From positions 5,230,501-5,294,500 of the forward strand of contig OX463827.1 in assembly GCA_949825045.1 (NCBI GenBank): a stretch of 64,000 bases of DNA, in the 5' to 3' direction. Source of the DNA: Argyresthia goedartella. Lineage: Eukaryota > Arthropoda > Insecta > Lepidoptera > Argyresthiidae. This document shows, in pieces, positions 45,026 to 55,740 of this stretch; within the stretch, counting starts at the first letter, position 1, and each line of letters opens with the position of its first letter. Under the pieces are notes generated by a model. The model was not told the origin of the DNA and searched no databases. It saw nothing but the letters and a program-made list of their open reading frames with translations. Made by a program: the position numbers and the translations under genes.

Positions 45026-45156
45026 TGTAAGGATGGGCCTATTAGGTGTGGAATGAGGCAGTCACATGTTCGAAAGACAGTTGTATATTGAGTCATGAAT
45101 CATAATAAAGAGGCTATTTATAGATGTAAGTAGGGTTCAGGTGTGCATACACTACA
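45026..45156 (-). repeat. 3' LTR (left copy)
   Basis: 131 bp, TG...CA ends. Differs from the right copy only near 45,104 (A instead of C in ATCATAATAAAG). Confidence 0.92.
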
Positions 45157-45171
45157 CCTTCCCCCTTTTTT
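45157..45171 (-). promoter_or_regulatory. Polypurine tract of the LTR element
   Basis: CCTTCCCCCTTTTTT on the plus strand, i.e. 15 purines on the coding strand directly touching the 3' LTR; primes second-strand synthesis. Confidence 0.85.
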
Positions 45172-48157
45172 GAAAGTAAAAAATATGCATATAATTTTTA
45201 TGACATTTAACAATTTAGATCTAATAACATCAAAACAACAATCTAATAAGTAACTAATTTCTGTAAAAATAACAATAAAATAAATCACCTGTGTAAAATA
45301 TCAATTGAAAATTTAAAATCTGTAAAAAATATAACAAATGAAAACCTTTTATATTTTTGTTTGCTGGATACAATTTTTTCAATACTATCAAAATCAACTA
45401 TAACCATTTATTACTATTTCTCACCCCTTTTTAACACCTATTTTTAAACAACTTCATTAAAGTACATTGATAATGATTACATAAGAACATCAGGTTATGT
45501 ATTTTCTAAAACTAATTTTGAATACACGAAATAAACGAATAAGTACATACACAAGTAAATACACGAAACTAAAATATCTATCTGTTTTAGGGGTAGGGTT
45601 GACGACATGAACGAATTTTATACATTTAAACAAAATAACACAAAATCATAAAATAAATGAAACGCAAAACAAAAGTACATATTTCTCAATCCTTCATCAA
45701 ACATGAGAACGTTTTATTTTTAACACATTGAACTTTTACACTAAATTATAACAATTAATCAGTTGCAATTTCAAAACTCCACATTTCTCATTCCTTCTAA
45801 ATCTCTTTCCTTTCTTCACGCATTTATTTACTTTTGTCAAATTTTATTCCATAATCACTAACTACTTTTTTGTTTATTTATCCATTGCATACCTACTTCC
45901 ATCTCAAAAGAAAATCGTCACATCTTATAAAAATATAAATCTTCATTGCAAAACTATCAAAAATATACTCGCTTTTCATAAACAATCGCTATCAATCAAA
46001 GTCTCTATTTTATTATAATCTCCTTATCACTTCATATAGGTACTTTAATTATCGGGATCCGGACCCTTAATATTCACATGTAGTGAGTGCACTTTTATAG
46101 GTACTTTTTATACACATTGGTATTTATTTCATATGGTACTTTTTATAACAATACTTAAATACATATACTACTAGTACCTGGCTCCAGGTCTACCTGCCTG
46201 AGCCTGCTCGCGAGCTTATTAGGTCATCGATATCCAACTTTCTCACAAAGGAAACTCGTTCACATCATGATCGAAGAGGAAGGATTCGTGCCTTGTACCT
46301 TGTACCTTTGAGACTTTGATGAAAATACAATAACATATCGGACTCGCCAATAGTTACGTACCATACTAAAAACATAACTTATACTCAATCAATACGAATC
46401 CTTCGAATTTTAAGATATTCTGTAAAGACTGGATGATCATTCCAACTTTTCTCGAAAACTTAACAAACGAAGTGTTCCCAACTAACTTACTCTGTGGCCT
46501 AGAGTAACCTATCCTGCACATTCCATACCTTCTCTCAAATTCATACTTTTTATTCCTAACGACAACAATAATCTACATTCCCAAATCCAAACAAAAATAT
46601 AACTTTCTTAGGTAATACGTACTCACATAACATAACTTAAAACTTGCAAATATTAAATAAATCTTCACATCAGTGGTTAACTTTTCGTTCCATTTCATTT
46701 TCTCACTTTTATGAAGTATCCGAATCCGAAGTGACCATATCCGCTGGTCAGACTATAATTCTATTAATAAACTCGAATGCAATCTGTAAAATAAATGCAA
46801 GTACAATTTCTAAACAAACTTTTATGATAAACTAACGTTAGTGGTTCCGTCGTACGTTTTTTTTTTTAAGTATATCTGTGATTAAAGCTGAACTTCTTTT
46901 GCATACTAAATATTTTGTACATACATACACAATATGAAATTTATACATCCCATACTATTCAAATTCATTCCGTATTATAACTTGAAAATGGTTTCATACT
47001 TAATCTCTCTGCGGTACCCTAAACTCGCTATCAATCATCCATCACCTTTTATGTATCTTCCATATTAGTCGCATGAAACTAAAATCTTTCGCTCTATACA
47101 AGTCGCACTGCGGTAACATGAACTACTAATTATTATAATAACAATTCTGTTTCTCTGTAATCAAAACATGTGTTATGTTCTAATCTAATTTGGTTTCTTC
47201 TGCAGTGTAGCATGTCCATATTTGGTTCGCCTGCGAACACTGGATTGAATTTCTATACTTAACTTTTGAATAACTTTGACTGTTACCAAGTCAAATGAAC
47301 AACTGAATCATTTATGTACTTGATTGTACATTTGGAGTAAATCAGAATTATGATGCAATATAAAAAAAATACTAGCGGTTATAAAACAAAAAAATAACAA
47401 AACTTTCAACTTCATACTTCACACTTTTTATCACATTATTCCCAGATTTTTCAAAATCTCCTCAAAAATAAAAAAATACTGTCAAATCATCTCATCCCAA
47501 ATAACTCGTGTCTAACTTATTTACTTTTCGGCTTTCAAAAATATCTCCATTCCTAAAAAATAATATCAATCGTTCATTCACACTTCTCTTGCTGACTATA
47601 CTGTACTACTAACTTTTCGTTCTATGCCATTCATCATAATACTATTTTAGTTACTTCATGCAATCTTCATTTGGAAAAATAATTATATTAATATTGATCG
47701 TATCGTCAACCCTTTGACAATACAAAATCTAGCCAAAACTTAAATATACTAATCGACAAATAATTTAATTTACTTACATGTCATACGTATAATAAAACCC
47801 ATTGTCCAAAAAACACATTGACGCCACTACGTCATCGCCCGTGTCGCACGCAGCTCGCTCGGAGTCAGCACATCCTGGGAACCGTACATCTCCCAGCTGC
47901 GCCTCACTTGACCCGTACGGTTACGCCCGGCGCCCGGCTTTCCACATCACTTAGGCTTGAAATTCGCCCGGCACCCGGCAGCAAAAATCTTCTGTACTTA
48001 TATTTATTTTTCTTTCTTCTTTAATTAATTTCTGTCTTCTATATTGTCATCTTCTTTATTCTCCATATATTTATCTTCGTTATATTTCTCGTTTCCAAGT
48101 TCTTCAAGTATTATTTAAATATTATTTGAATTTATTTAATCGCCATTCGGCACAGCA
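45172..48157 (-). other. Interior of the LTR element: no genes, strand-skewed, one GC-rich island
   Basis: Strongly A/T-rich and visibly poor in G on the plus strand over nearly 2.6 kb. A contrasting GC-rich block lies at about 47,815-47,990 (CGCCCGGCGCCCGGC-like words), 200-380 bases inside the primer-binding end, where a gag start or packaging region would lie. A 68-codon plus frame there (47,818-48,024) runs against the direction of transcription and is not a gene. The motif GGTACTTT recurs near 46,040-46,140. Confidence 0.75.
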
Positions 48158-48175
48158 CTACCTCGCGAGAGGTAG
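48158..48175 (-). promoter_or_regulatory. Hairpin next to the primer-binding site
   Basis: CTACCTC, four-base loop, GAGGTAG, with the self-complementary CTCGCGAG at its top, five bases inside the primer-binding site. A position where retroelement RNAs often carry dimerisation or packaging structures; that role is inferred. Confidence 0.55.
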
Positions 48176-48180
48176 GCTGG

Positions 48181-48196
48181 CCTGGCACGGTCGCCA
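48181..48196 (-). promoter_or_regulatory. Primer-binding site
   Basis: Minus strand reads TGGCGACCGTGCCAGG, starting with the TGG that pairs with a tRNA CCA end, directly after the LTR. From memory it resembles the TGGCGACCGTGAC site of mdg1/412-type Ty3 elements (tRNA-Arg). Confidence 0.75.
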
Positions 48197-48327
48197 TGTA
48201 AGGATGGGCCTATTAGGTGTGGAATGAGGCAGTCACATGTTCGAAAGACAGTTGTATATTGAGTCATGAATCATCATAAAGAGGCTATTTATAGATGTAA
48301 GTAGGGTTCAGGTGTGCATACACTACA
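48197..48327 (-). repeat. 5' LTR (right copy) with promoter
   Basis: 131 bp. Minus-strand TATAAATAG at about 48,286-48,294 is a good TATA box about 90 bases from the inner end. No AATAAA is visible on the minus strand. Confidence 0.92.
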
Positions 48328-48331
48328 ACGA

Positions 48332-48599
48332 CCTCCTACTATAACGCCACAACGTGATAACGTTGGCAGCCAAAGAACAAACTAGGCAATACAGGCCTGT
48401 ACACGTTGGGCCAACGCGTTGGCCCAAAGTGTAGTGAAGCTTTAATGATCGAAACGGTGCGATCCGAAATATTACCTCGCGCACAGGGAGGTTTCAGAAC
48501 GGAGACGTCATACTTGATCGTCTCATGGTCAAGAGAAATCGCACGAGTAAATAAAAAAAGAATCCGACAGATGCTAACTATCTCTCCTATAAATACCTT
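48332..48599. other. No gene seen; palindrome at 48,408-48,425
   Basis: GGGCCAACGCGTTGGCCC is a perfect 18-bp palindrome. The rest is unassigned. Confidence 0.5.
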
Positions 48600-48845
48600 C
48601 ACAAACGATGCAACCGTCTGATGTTTGCTGGGTCAACGCAAATGAAGAACAACTGAACAAACTCGAAAGACTTCAAAATCTCGGGATTCGCTTCGGACTG
48701 CGCAAGCATGACCACGTATCTCAGCATCGCAGGGAGTTGAAGTGGTATTCGGCTTCGACGGGACTCTCATATCCTGTGTTTCCTTTATAATATTTTGTGG
48801 ATCTCTAAATATATTCGAAAACCGGCAACAGAAGCACAATCTCTC
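48600..48845 (+). pseudogene. LINE family D C-terminal fragment
   Basis: LNKLERLQNLGIRFGLRKHD, RRELKW, then after a frameshift IRLRRDSHILCFLYNILW. This is the ORF2 C-terminal domain, also found on the minus strand near 52,000-52,225. Its 3' UTR resumes beyond the SINE at 49,140-49,462. Confidence 0.75.
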
Positions 48846-48857
48846 CCTATCCAGTAA

Positions 48858-48900
48858 GATATATATATATAGATATATATATATATAATATAATATACTA
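48858..48900 (+). repeat. (TA)n-rich microsatellite
   Basis: TATA runs interrupted by G and AAT, at the junction with the SINE tail. Confidence 0.8.
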
Positions 48901-49135
48901 TAATAATAATAATACCTGGACACTATTTACACACATTGATCTAGCCCCAAACTAGGATCTAAACAACGATACACATACTTATATAGATAAATATTATACT
49001 TAGATAGATAAACAACCATGACTAGAGTACAAACATCCGTTCTCATTAAACAAATATTTGCCACCACCGGGACTCGAACCCGGGATCCTTGGCTTCGTAG
49101 GCAGGGTCACTGCCGACTCGGCCATTCGGGTCGTC
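48901..49135 (-). mobile_element. SINE family B copy, minus strand
   Basis: ATT-type tail (AATAATAATAAT at 48,901-48,914), body complement, box B complement GGACTCGAACC at 49,069-49,079, head complement ending GGCCATTCGGGTCGTC. About 20 bp of the body (the CCCTGTATCTTGGGTACTAG block) is missing compared with the 14.0 kb copy. Confidence 0.88.
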
Positions 49136-49462
49136 AACCGACCGTCGTCAATATTAGTATGTATTTGTGTTAATATACGTTGTATTTAAGTAATTGTGTA
49201 TGCAGTCAGTCTATTTTTAGCAATTAGGGTTATCATCGTACAGTATGTAATGTTTGTATTGTAGTATATATTACTCGTAGTACTTATAGAGTTTTATTGT
49301 ACGCGCAGGTCTTCCCCCGCTCAAACATCACGTTTCCTACCCGTCATGGTTTTCTGGAAGAAATCTGTTGTTAGAGATGAGCTCACCATTGTACATGTTG
49401 TTCTTCTATTAAAAGTTATATGTATGTCTGTTTTGTTTAGTACAATAAAGAAATTACGAAAT
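49136..49462 (+). mobile_element. LINE family D 3' UTR and tail
   Basis: Ends with TGGTTTTCTGGAAGAAATCT, GTTAGAGATGAGCTCACC and ACAATAAAGAAATTACGAAA. Probably the continuation of the coding fragment at 48.6 kb, separated by the SINE-B. Confidence 0.65.
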
Positions 49463-50454
49463 GACTTGAGCTTATAGATTGGGAATATAGTGTAGAAAAA
49501 GATATGGCAACATTTACGGACTACTGAGTGTTTTTCAAAATAAAATATTTGATTTATCCAATTAAAAACGCAGTGTGGTGTTGTAGCCCTCTGTAAAAGT
49601 AAAACTTTAAGTCAGCATTATCCTGCTAGTATAATTTCGTTGGGTGGTAGGTGTAAGAACCCAGATGGATCAATGACACAGCTAAAATTGCGGTGCAAAC
49701 CTGAATCAGCATCCTTATGGCGTAACTCTCTGAAGTTCATAGCGTGTGTCTATGGTTCATCTCATGCTCATACAATTTCATCGATTGCGGGGTATCAAAG
49801 AAGGCTTCTAGGCTTCATTCAATGTCCTTGGATTTGGCCTCCATTATGATGCTACTTGCGTGATACCAATTTGACAGATGAAGCTGGTGCAAGGTGTCAA
49901 ACGTAAAAGTCTATATGAAGTTCATAGCTCAGACGACTTACGCCATAAGGCTGCCGATTGGCACAGGACCAGATAAAATGACACAAATAGGAGGTACAAC
50001 AACAAACAAGCTAAAGATGATAATCTAGTAAAGTTCGCGTTATTGCGAAGACAACAAATTCGCGCTTTCATTGTAAGTTCTTGTCTTCTTCTTAAGAGAG
50101 TGAAAGTGCCTACACTTGGCCCACTTGAGCATCGGCTTTGTGCATGTCCTCTGCACCCACTGCACACTCCTCCAGCTGGAGTAGGAGGCCTGGTTGCTTG
50201 TACTTTACCGTCCCCCGCAAAAAATTACAGGCTTTATCTGTTGGACATATCTTTGGGCGCTTCCACTCCTAATTACTTTCCTCGTTCGCGCATATAACCT
50301 ACGAACACGGCCGCGTATGAATGAGTATGATTTATGAAGGTATAAATTTGAAAGCCCGTTGTTTGAAGCGAGTGTTTCTCACACCGTTTATCAAAATAAT
50401 GTCCACGTGTTTGTACCTTCGCGTTGTTGGAACTTGGAATGAAATGGTGTGTTG
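49463..50454. other. No gene recognised
   Basis: Frames of 69-84 codons on both strands have no domains. Moderately GC-rich at 50,100-50,220. Confidence 0.4.
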
Positions 50455-50640
50455 TTCTGTGCCGTAGGCTGCGTACAGATTGGCTAAGTTCTGCCTCAAA
50501 GAGCAGGTTCGAATCCCGGCAGGAGAGGCTGAAAAAATCACGGGTGGTATGTTTGTGACGTCCTGTTTCTGTTGTGCCTTGTGCCCCACGAGTGCCCACG
50601 ACACGACAAAATAGGTGCCATCATCATGTAACGTCATGGT
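50455..50640 (+). mobile_element. Diverged tRNA-headed SINE, family A-like
   Basis: Box B GGTTCGAATCCCGGC at 50,506-50,520, then ATGTTTGTGACGTCCTGTTT, which parallels TATGTGTGTGACGTCGCTGT of family A. The head is poorly conserved. Confidence 0.5.
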
Positions 50641-50644
50641 CATT

Positions 50645-50955
50645 AAACTTGAATTAAACGTAGCCCATTAGTGTCTCCACCGAGGGGCACAGGCCTTTAA
50701 CTGGAAACGAGTAAGATTAATAAGCCGTACTACACCACGCTGGCTCAGTGCGGGTTGATGGAGTGGTTTTACGACTACTACAGCGACGACAAGTAGCGAT
50801 AGTAGCCGGAACCTACAGCTGGCCTAACGTGCCATCTGACTCTGAACGTCCAAGATAAATAAATAAATTAACTAATTGGTTCATGATCAGGATTCGAACC
50901 TGCATCTCCCGTGTGAGAAGCAAGCGTGAAACCCATTCGACCACGGAGCTCTTAG
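50645..50955 (-). mobile_element. SINE family C copy, minus strand
   Basis: Right end holds the complement of a tRNA-like head (GGATTCGAACCTGCATCTCC is box B reversed; GACCACGGAGCTC is the 5' end). The body contains TGGCTCAGTGCGGGTTGATG. Left end near GTAGCCCATTAGTG. A second truncated head lies at 51,058-51,105. Confidence 0.75.
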
Positions 50956-51214
50956 CAAGACTAGCACTATTGTACAATTAAGTACTGCCGTATATACCAG
51001 CAGCTTTATCAAATACAACCCTCGATGTTTTAGAAAGGTGGTTATCTTCATATCCTGTATGAGAAGCCAGCGTAAAACCCATTAGACCTCGGAGCTCTTT
51101 CAATCGAATAGAAAATACTTTTGAAAGGCAAGCTCATCTCTAGTAGGATATTTCTTCCGGCAAAACCAGGATGGAACGGATAAATTTAATACCATTGACA
51201 GGTTATGTGCAGAC

Positions 51215-51855
51215 ATACATTAGTCACTTTCATAGTGTCATGTCCTATGGTATCTTGTTGTGGGGGAATGCAGCGGATATTCAAACTATTTTATTTTACA
51301 GAAAAGAGCTATTCAAGCAATTTATTATTTAAAGCGAACAGACTCGTTGACATACTAACTGTAGCTAGTCAATTAATTTTCGAAAATATAACGTATTTAC
51401 GCAAGAACCTTACAACATTTTCAAAACTTAGCCATAGCTGTAATGTTAACCTAAGAAATTTTCACAGACTAGTTGCACCCCGGTTTAGACTCGCGAAGGT
51501 TTAGAAATTATTTCAAGGGTCAGTCAGTGCATTCACTACTATAATAATATACGAATATACATACGAAAAAGGGATTCTACAATGTTGAAGATTATTTAAA
51601 TGATGGAACTGTACAGTCTTTGCTGTTAATAATTTTGTAATTATTTATTTCTGCTCATTAATTATAACAATTAATATCACAATATTTGTATTAGTTAAGC
51701 ACAAGTTTTTTTTTAAAGAGATCTAAAATCAATCTGTGGAATTCTCTACGCCCTTTCTCTCCCACAGTGGTCCCATGTGGAGAAGAGGCAAAAAATGACG
51801 TTTGCTAAGTATATGTAAATATCTACACTAATAAATAAATTTGACTATGACAACA
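51215..51855 (+). pseudogene. LINE family F1 3' fragment
   Basis: SHFHSVMSYGILLWGNAAD, then frameshifts, LTVASQLIFENITYLRKNLT and APRFRLAKV, followed by the F1 3' UTR (GGTCCCATGTGGAGAAGAGG, ending AATAAATAAATTTGACTATG). About 35 bases encoding the REFFKEI region are deleted near 51,345. Confidence 0.85.
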
Positions 51856-51959
51856 ATAAATTGAATAAAAGACTTTACCAAACTACTAATCATACTACAT
51901 AGAGAAGTACATGAATACCGTATATAAAAATACAAAATATAAATAAAAAATAATACTTA

Positions 51960-52230
51960 TTAAAACCCTAAATCTCTGAAAGACAAATATAATGATACTA
52001 TAGACGATTTTTGAAGATGAAGAGAGATGGGCTATCCCTGATGGTGCAGGGAAGCGCGTTCACGGACTATTTGTCCCCATTCGTGTAGGATCTACGAGGC
52101 CTAGTTGAAGGAAGGAAGTACAAGCGTTCACGCTGAAAGCTTGGATATCGAGGGTCAGCTAAAATGGTGTAAAGGAAAGTGAGGATGGGAGTGTCCCGAC
52201 GAAGAAGAATAGGCAGCCATTTTAATTGTA
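51960..52230 (-). pseudogene. LINE D ORF2 C-terminal domain
   Basis: The minus strand gives KWLPILLRRDTPILTFLYTI, LADPRYPSFQRERLYF, then NALPCTIRDSPSLFIFKNRL. The W/LP and RDSPSLF blocks are the usual end of this ORF2 and recur at 48.7 and 58.8 kb. Confidence 0.7.
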
Positions 52231-52244
52231 ATATTATTTTTCCG

Positions 52245-52385
52245 TACCCGAGGCTGATGACGACGTGCAGTCGGCGGGGTCATCCCCTGCCCCCGCCCAC
52301 GCGCCGTGGACGACGGCTCCGGTGTCGCACACCCCTGTCGGCACACCGCGTGCTCTGAAGGCCCCTGCCATCCTAGCCATGCTCT
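52245..52385. other. GC-rich block of unknown origin inside a LINE
   Basis: About 65% G+C by eye in AT-rich surroundings. One plus frame is open through it and ends at a GTAAAAGT splice-donor-like site, but that site lies in LINE sequence, so I do not call an exon. Confidence 0.4.
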
Positions 52386-53603
52386 GCTGGAAAGGTAAAA
52401 GTAATGATGGATTTATTCACAATTGCTGTTATGACCCTGAGAGTAGCAGGGCGTGTCAACAGTACCATAGTCCTTGTGATTCCATCGCTACCGCGGGCCT
52501 CTGATGGGATGTTTAAAATAATTCTTCCTTCTTCGTTCTGCTCAAAAAAAACAAGATTAGATGTTTACACGATCGTCTCCAGGAATATTATTAAGAAAGT
52601 GGGTAATCAACTCTTTTTGATTATTCAAATGTTCAGGCAATTCGTTATAATTCTTGGGCAGAACTGTATCTTTAAGAGTCTTCCATAGCTTCTTAGGATT
52701 TCCAGTATTATTATTTATATGACAAAAAAGCTTTCTTTTCTGCGTATTGACTAACAATAACAGGGTGCTTCAATGATTTATATTGATCCCTATGGTCCGG
52801 CACTCGAGATTGTTTATAGGTATCATGTGCCTGGTCGTGGAGTTGCATCATGTACTGAACGTTGCTTGTTAACCATGGTTTCGACACTTCCCTGACTATT
52901 GTTTTGCGCTCTGGTGCGTGTATATCATCAAGATCTCTGATATATTTATTGAAATATTATGAGGTCCACATTATTACAGTGAAGAATTGCGGGCCAATCA
53001 ATAGTTGTTAGGTCGTTTTCGAATATTGCCATGTTAATGTTTTTAATTGGCCTGCACATAACAGTGCGAACAAGAGGTTTAATTTTTTTTAATCTTAAAT
53101 TCTGCTGATATTAACACGTGATGGCCAAAATCGGGAGTATGATCAACTAAAACCGAAGAAAAAGTTACCTCTGTAGAGATCAAATCTATCAAAGTTGCAC
53201 TATGGTCGGTAAAGTGGGTCGGTTTGTCCACAATAATTACCAGTTTTGTGTATGTTAATTATTGCCAATGTCCAACAAAACTATATTAAAATCGCCTCAT
53301 AAAATAATTTTGACAAAATAAGAAAAACTTGCTAAATAATCGGTCAGTGCACCAAGAAACGAGTCAACATTCATCCACGGAGGTCGATAGGTGGTTCCCT
53401 CAATATTTTTTGTACCGTTGACATTCATAGATAGCCATATTTGTTCGAGACCAGCGGTAGACTCCGGGTGAGGGTTTAGCCTCGTCTTTATACCAAAAAA
53501 CCTTACGTTTTGACCCTAAAATACTTGAAAAAAGGATAGCCCACACTGCAATTGTAATTAAAGCCAGGCAGCTAAGTTTGCTATGAAACAATACGAAACA
53601 CAA
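52385..53603 (-). pseudogene. LINE D ORF2: endonuclease, linker and start of reverse transcriptase
   Basis: The minus strand reads LEQIWLSMNVNGTK, GTTYRPPWMNVDSFLGAL, a stop, GDFNIVLLD and HTPDFGHHVLI (the Asp/His block). The linker follows (NDLTTIDWPAILHCNN, KRKLFCHINNNTGNPKKLWK), then GSDGITRTMVLLTRPATL and IVNKSII, where the reverse transcriptase begins. The order matches 5163-6300 of the plus-strand copy. Numerous stops. Confidence 0.75.
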
Positions 53604-53609
53604 TCAGCC

Positions 53610-54012
53610 CGTTTATTATTAGAATTAATATAAGTCAGAGTAGCGTGGAAGTTGGACAAATAAAATTTATTCATGAAAAGATACAGCAGACATTATCAAA
53701 ACACACAACAATCATAATATCATAGAAAGACAGGCATGACACACGACAGATATTTAAGATATAAATCTATATCAAATTCCAAAGAGTTTCGGACAGGATT
53801 AGCCTCATCCAACATTTATATAATACACTAAATAAAAATCTAGATATCTACCCCAAACAATACTATGAAGTTAAAAAACTTTTAACTAATTGGCTTAGGT
53901 ACCTAATTGTTTGTACCAAGCCTAAAAACAATTAAAATAACTTACCTTATTATACCGGCATTAAATTACCGAACCCATAACAGTTACAGTATAACAGTGC
54001 TGGACTAAACCC

Positions 54013-54043
<31 letters not shown>

Positions 54044-54405
54044 TCATACACACACACACTCATACACACAAACACACATACACACACATACACACATATA
54101 CACACACATACAAAAACACATGAAAACACACACAGAGACACACACACACACACACACAACCCAATCATTTTTGTATTTCTAACCTACGAGTGTTTTTTCT
54201 TTTCTTTTCGTTCTCGTTTTGTCTCATTTTAAATTTTAATTTAATTAATGTTAGTAAAAGTAGCACCTTTAAGTTGTTAATCAGTCACGGACGTGTGGGA
54301 GCGGGGTCCTCTGATACAGGTAATATTACTGAATAGAAGGCCCCAGCTGAAACTTATATGTAATGTCTGGTTTTAGAAATAAACATATTTTATTTTATTT
54401 TACAC
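53610..54405 (+). mobile_element. Insertion in LINE D ending in a TTTTA-repeat tail
   Basis: Interrupts the minus-strand LINE. The plus strand ends GGTTTTAGAAATAAACATAT and TTTTATTTTATTTTA, a retrotransposon 3' end. Contains the (CA)n block. Family unknown, no clear frame. Confidence 0.5.
54014..54160 (+). repeat. Compound (CA)n microsatellite
   Basis: CACACA runs broken by TCATA, TATA, AAAA and GAGA over about 145 bp. A Cys/Val minus-strand frame across it is an artefact. Confidence 0.9.
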
Positions 54406-54419
54406 CTACCTTCACATAG

Positions 54420-54600
54420 AAACCTACCCCACCACTCCGCGCCAGTCTGACACTGCCGGGAATGTCGGGCGCGTCACCTACTTCATCCTGGCGCAACCAC
54501 GTCTCGTTGATGGCCATCAAGTCGGGAGCTCGCTGCTCCACCGCAACTATGAGCTCATCGTGTCCAGTGCCTAGGGAACCCGCGTTCCAGAATCCGGGTC
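54420..54600 (-). pseudogene. LINE D endonuclease N-terminus
   Basis: The minus strand reads WNAGSLGTGHDELIVAVEQR, PDLMAINETWLRQDE and DAPDIPG, closely parallel to the start of ORF2 at 4877. Catalytic Glu is present. Confidence 0.8.
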
Positions 54601-55610
54601 AGTCAGGGTATTTCAACAGTATGAAGGACCCCTTTTGTCAAATGCGCATTTCTTTTTTAAATTCACTACTATCTAGCTACACACTTGTACCCGCGGTTCC
54701 GACCGCGCGATATTCGGTTTATGTCTTTGGAACGTGCCAGAAAAGGGAGTACTTAATTATTTTACTTAGATAGTAAGTAGATTTCTGGCTCTCCATACAT
54801 TATCATTTCCGTGCTAAGCATATCACAAACAGTCATAAAATATGTACGTAAATGTATGTCAACCCAAACGATATCCTATAAAATGTTGGAGAAAGACAGC
54901 GTCTTTGACAAACCTATAAAGATACTTGAATCTTATGGGGTCTTATCATTGTCCTAGAGTACCAAAGCAATTGCTTTATCGACAACGTAACTTACAAATG
55001 GATCGCGGAGCATCACAGTTCCGCAATAATTTTCCACGTTTCGACGGTCGAGCACTTGCCTCTTTTCGATTATAATTTATAGCCTGGAATGAGAGGCGGC
55101 CGCGCTATCGTTGCGTACAGTGCACATAAAACGCCATAAATACTGTCGTAAAATTGTTTTTCCCAAATCCAGGCTGGGTAATCTGATCACGTCGGGAAAG
55201 CGCTTTTCCGGTGGGCGGATTACGCAAAATGGTCTAATCAAGAGGCAAAACATCAATTTTGAAGTATAAAGGTTACACAATTTCATAATTAATGGCTGTC
55301 TGACAACTTAGGTTGATTTCGTGACCCTCTTTTTAAAAGCTTTTACTTAGTTTCATCTGCCCCGAGCTCGGTTGGTCCGTCAGTCTGTGATCAAATCTTG
55401 CATGTTAAATTTCCCGGTTTCCAACAGAAACTTTGCATGCATATGTAAATAAGATGATTGTTTGTATTATTATTTAGGTACGAAAAAGGTAAATTATATG
55501 GTCTATACCTCGCGCCACGAGTTATGAGCGGTGGCCTTGAATGCGCAGTAGCCACTTTTCATTACCTGTACATATGCGCAGTAATTCCCGCCAACGTTGC
55601 CCAGCAATCG
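54601..55610. other. No gene recognised
   Basis: Frames of 69-77 codons without features. Confidence 0.4.
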
Positions 55611-55740
55611 ACCTTTCTCATCTTAATTTGGTTTGCTGAAAGAGATATCTTATTAGAGATAAGCTCGCCTTTCTACACTATTTTTATGTAACTCTTGTTG
55701 TCTGTATATTATTTGTGTGCAATATAGAAATTATAAATTA
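55611..55740 (+). mobile_element. LINE family D 3' tail
   Basis: TTTGGTTTGCTGAAAGAGAT, ATTAGAGATAAGCTCGCC, GTGTGCAATATAGAAATTAT. Confidence 0.65.

Larger units (their letters stand above)
45026..48327 (-). mobile_element. Complete non-autonomous (LARD-like) LTR retrotransposon
   Basis: Two 131-bp direct repeats (45,026-45,156 and 48,197-48,327) start TG, end CA and differ at one base. ACGA flanks both outer ends (45,022-45,025 and 48,328-48,331), the 4-bp target duplication typical of Ty3- or BEL-type integrases. On the minus strand the LTR has TATAAATAG, the inner edge of the right LTR is followed by TGGCGACCGTGCCAGG (primer-binding site), and the left LTR is preceded by AAAAAAGGGGGAAGG (polypurine tract). 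So transcription runs right to left. The 3,040-bp interior has no frame over about 70 codons and no gag, protease, reverse transcriptase or integrase motif. It must borrow proteins from a relative. Near-identical LTRs mean a recent insertion. Confidence 0.9.
51955..54600 (-). mobile_element. LINE family D copy, minus strand, deleted and interrupted
   Basis: Read right to left: endonuclease start (54,600-54,420), an insertion (about 53,610-54,405), rest of endonuclease and linker (53,603-52,505), start of reverse transcriptase (to about 52,385), a GC-rich block (52,385-52,245) with no LINE similarity that I can see, then the ORF2 C-terminal domain (52,230-51,960). The palm of the polymerase is missing. 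Confidence 0.75.

Noticed and set aside
45026..45156. Simple segmental duplication instead of an LTR pair
   Set aside because: TG/CA ends, matching target duplication, primer-binding site and polypurine tract at the expected inner edges argue for LTRs.
47818..48024. 68-codon gene in the LTR element
   Set aside because: It lies on the strand opposite to transcription as fixed by primer-binding site, polypurine tract and TATA box, and has no gag or pol motif.
52247..52400. Possible host exon ending in a GTAAAAGT donor
   Set aside because: The donor-like site lies in sequence that matches LINE D on the minus strand, and no convincing acceptor or protein family was found.
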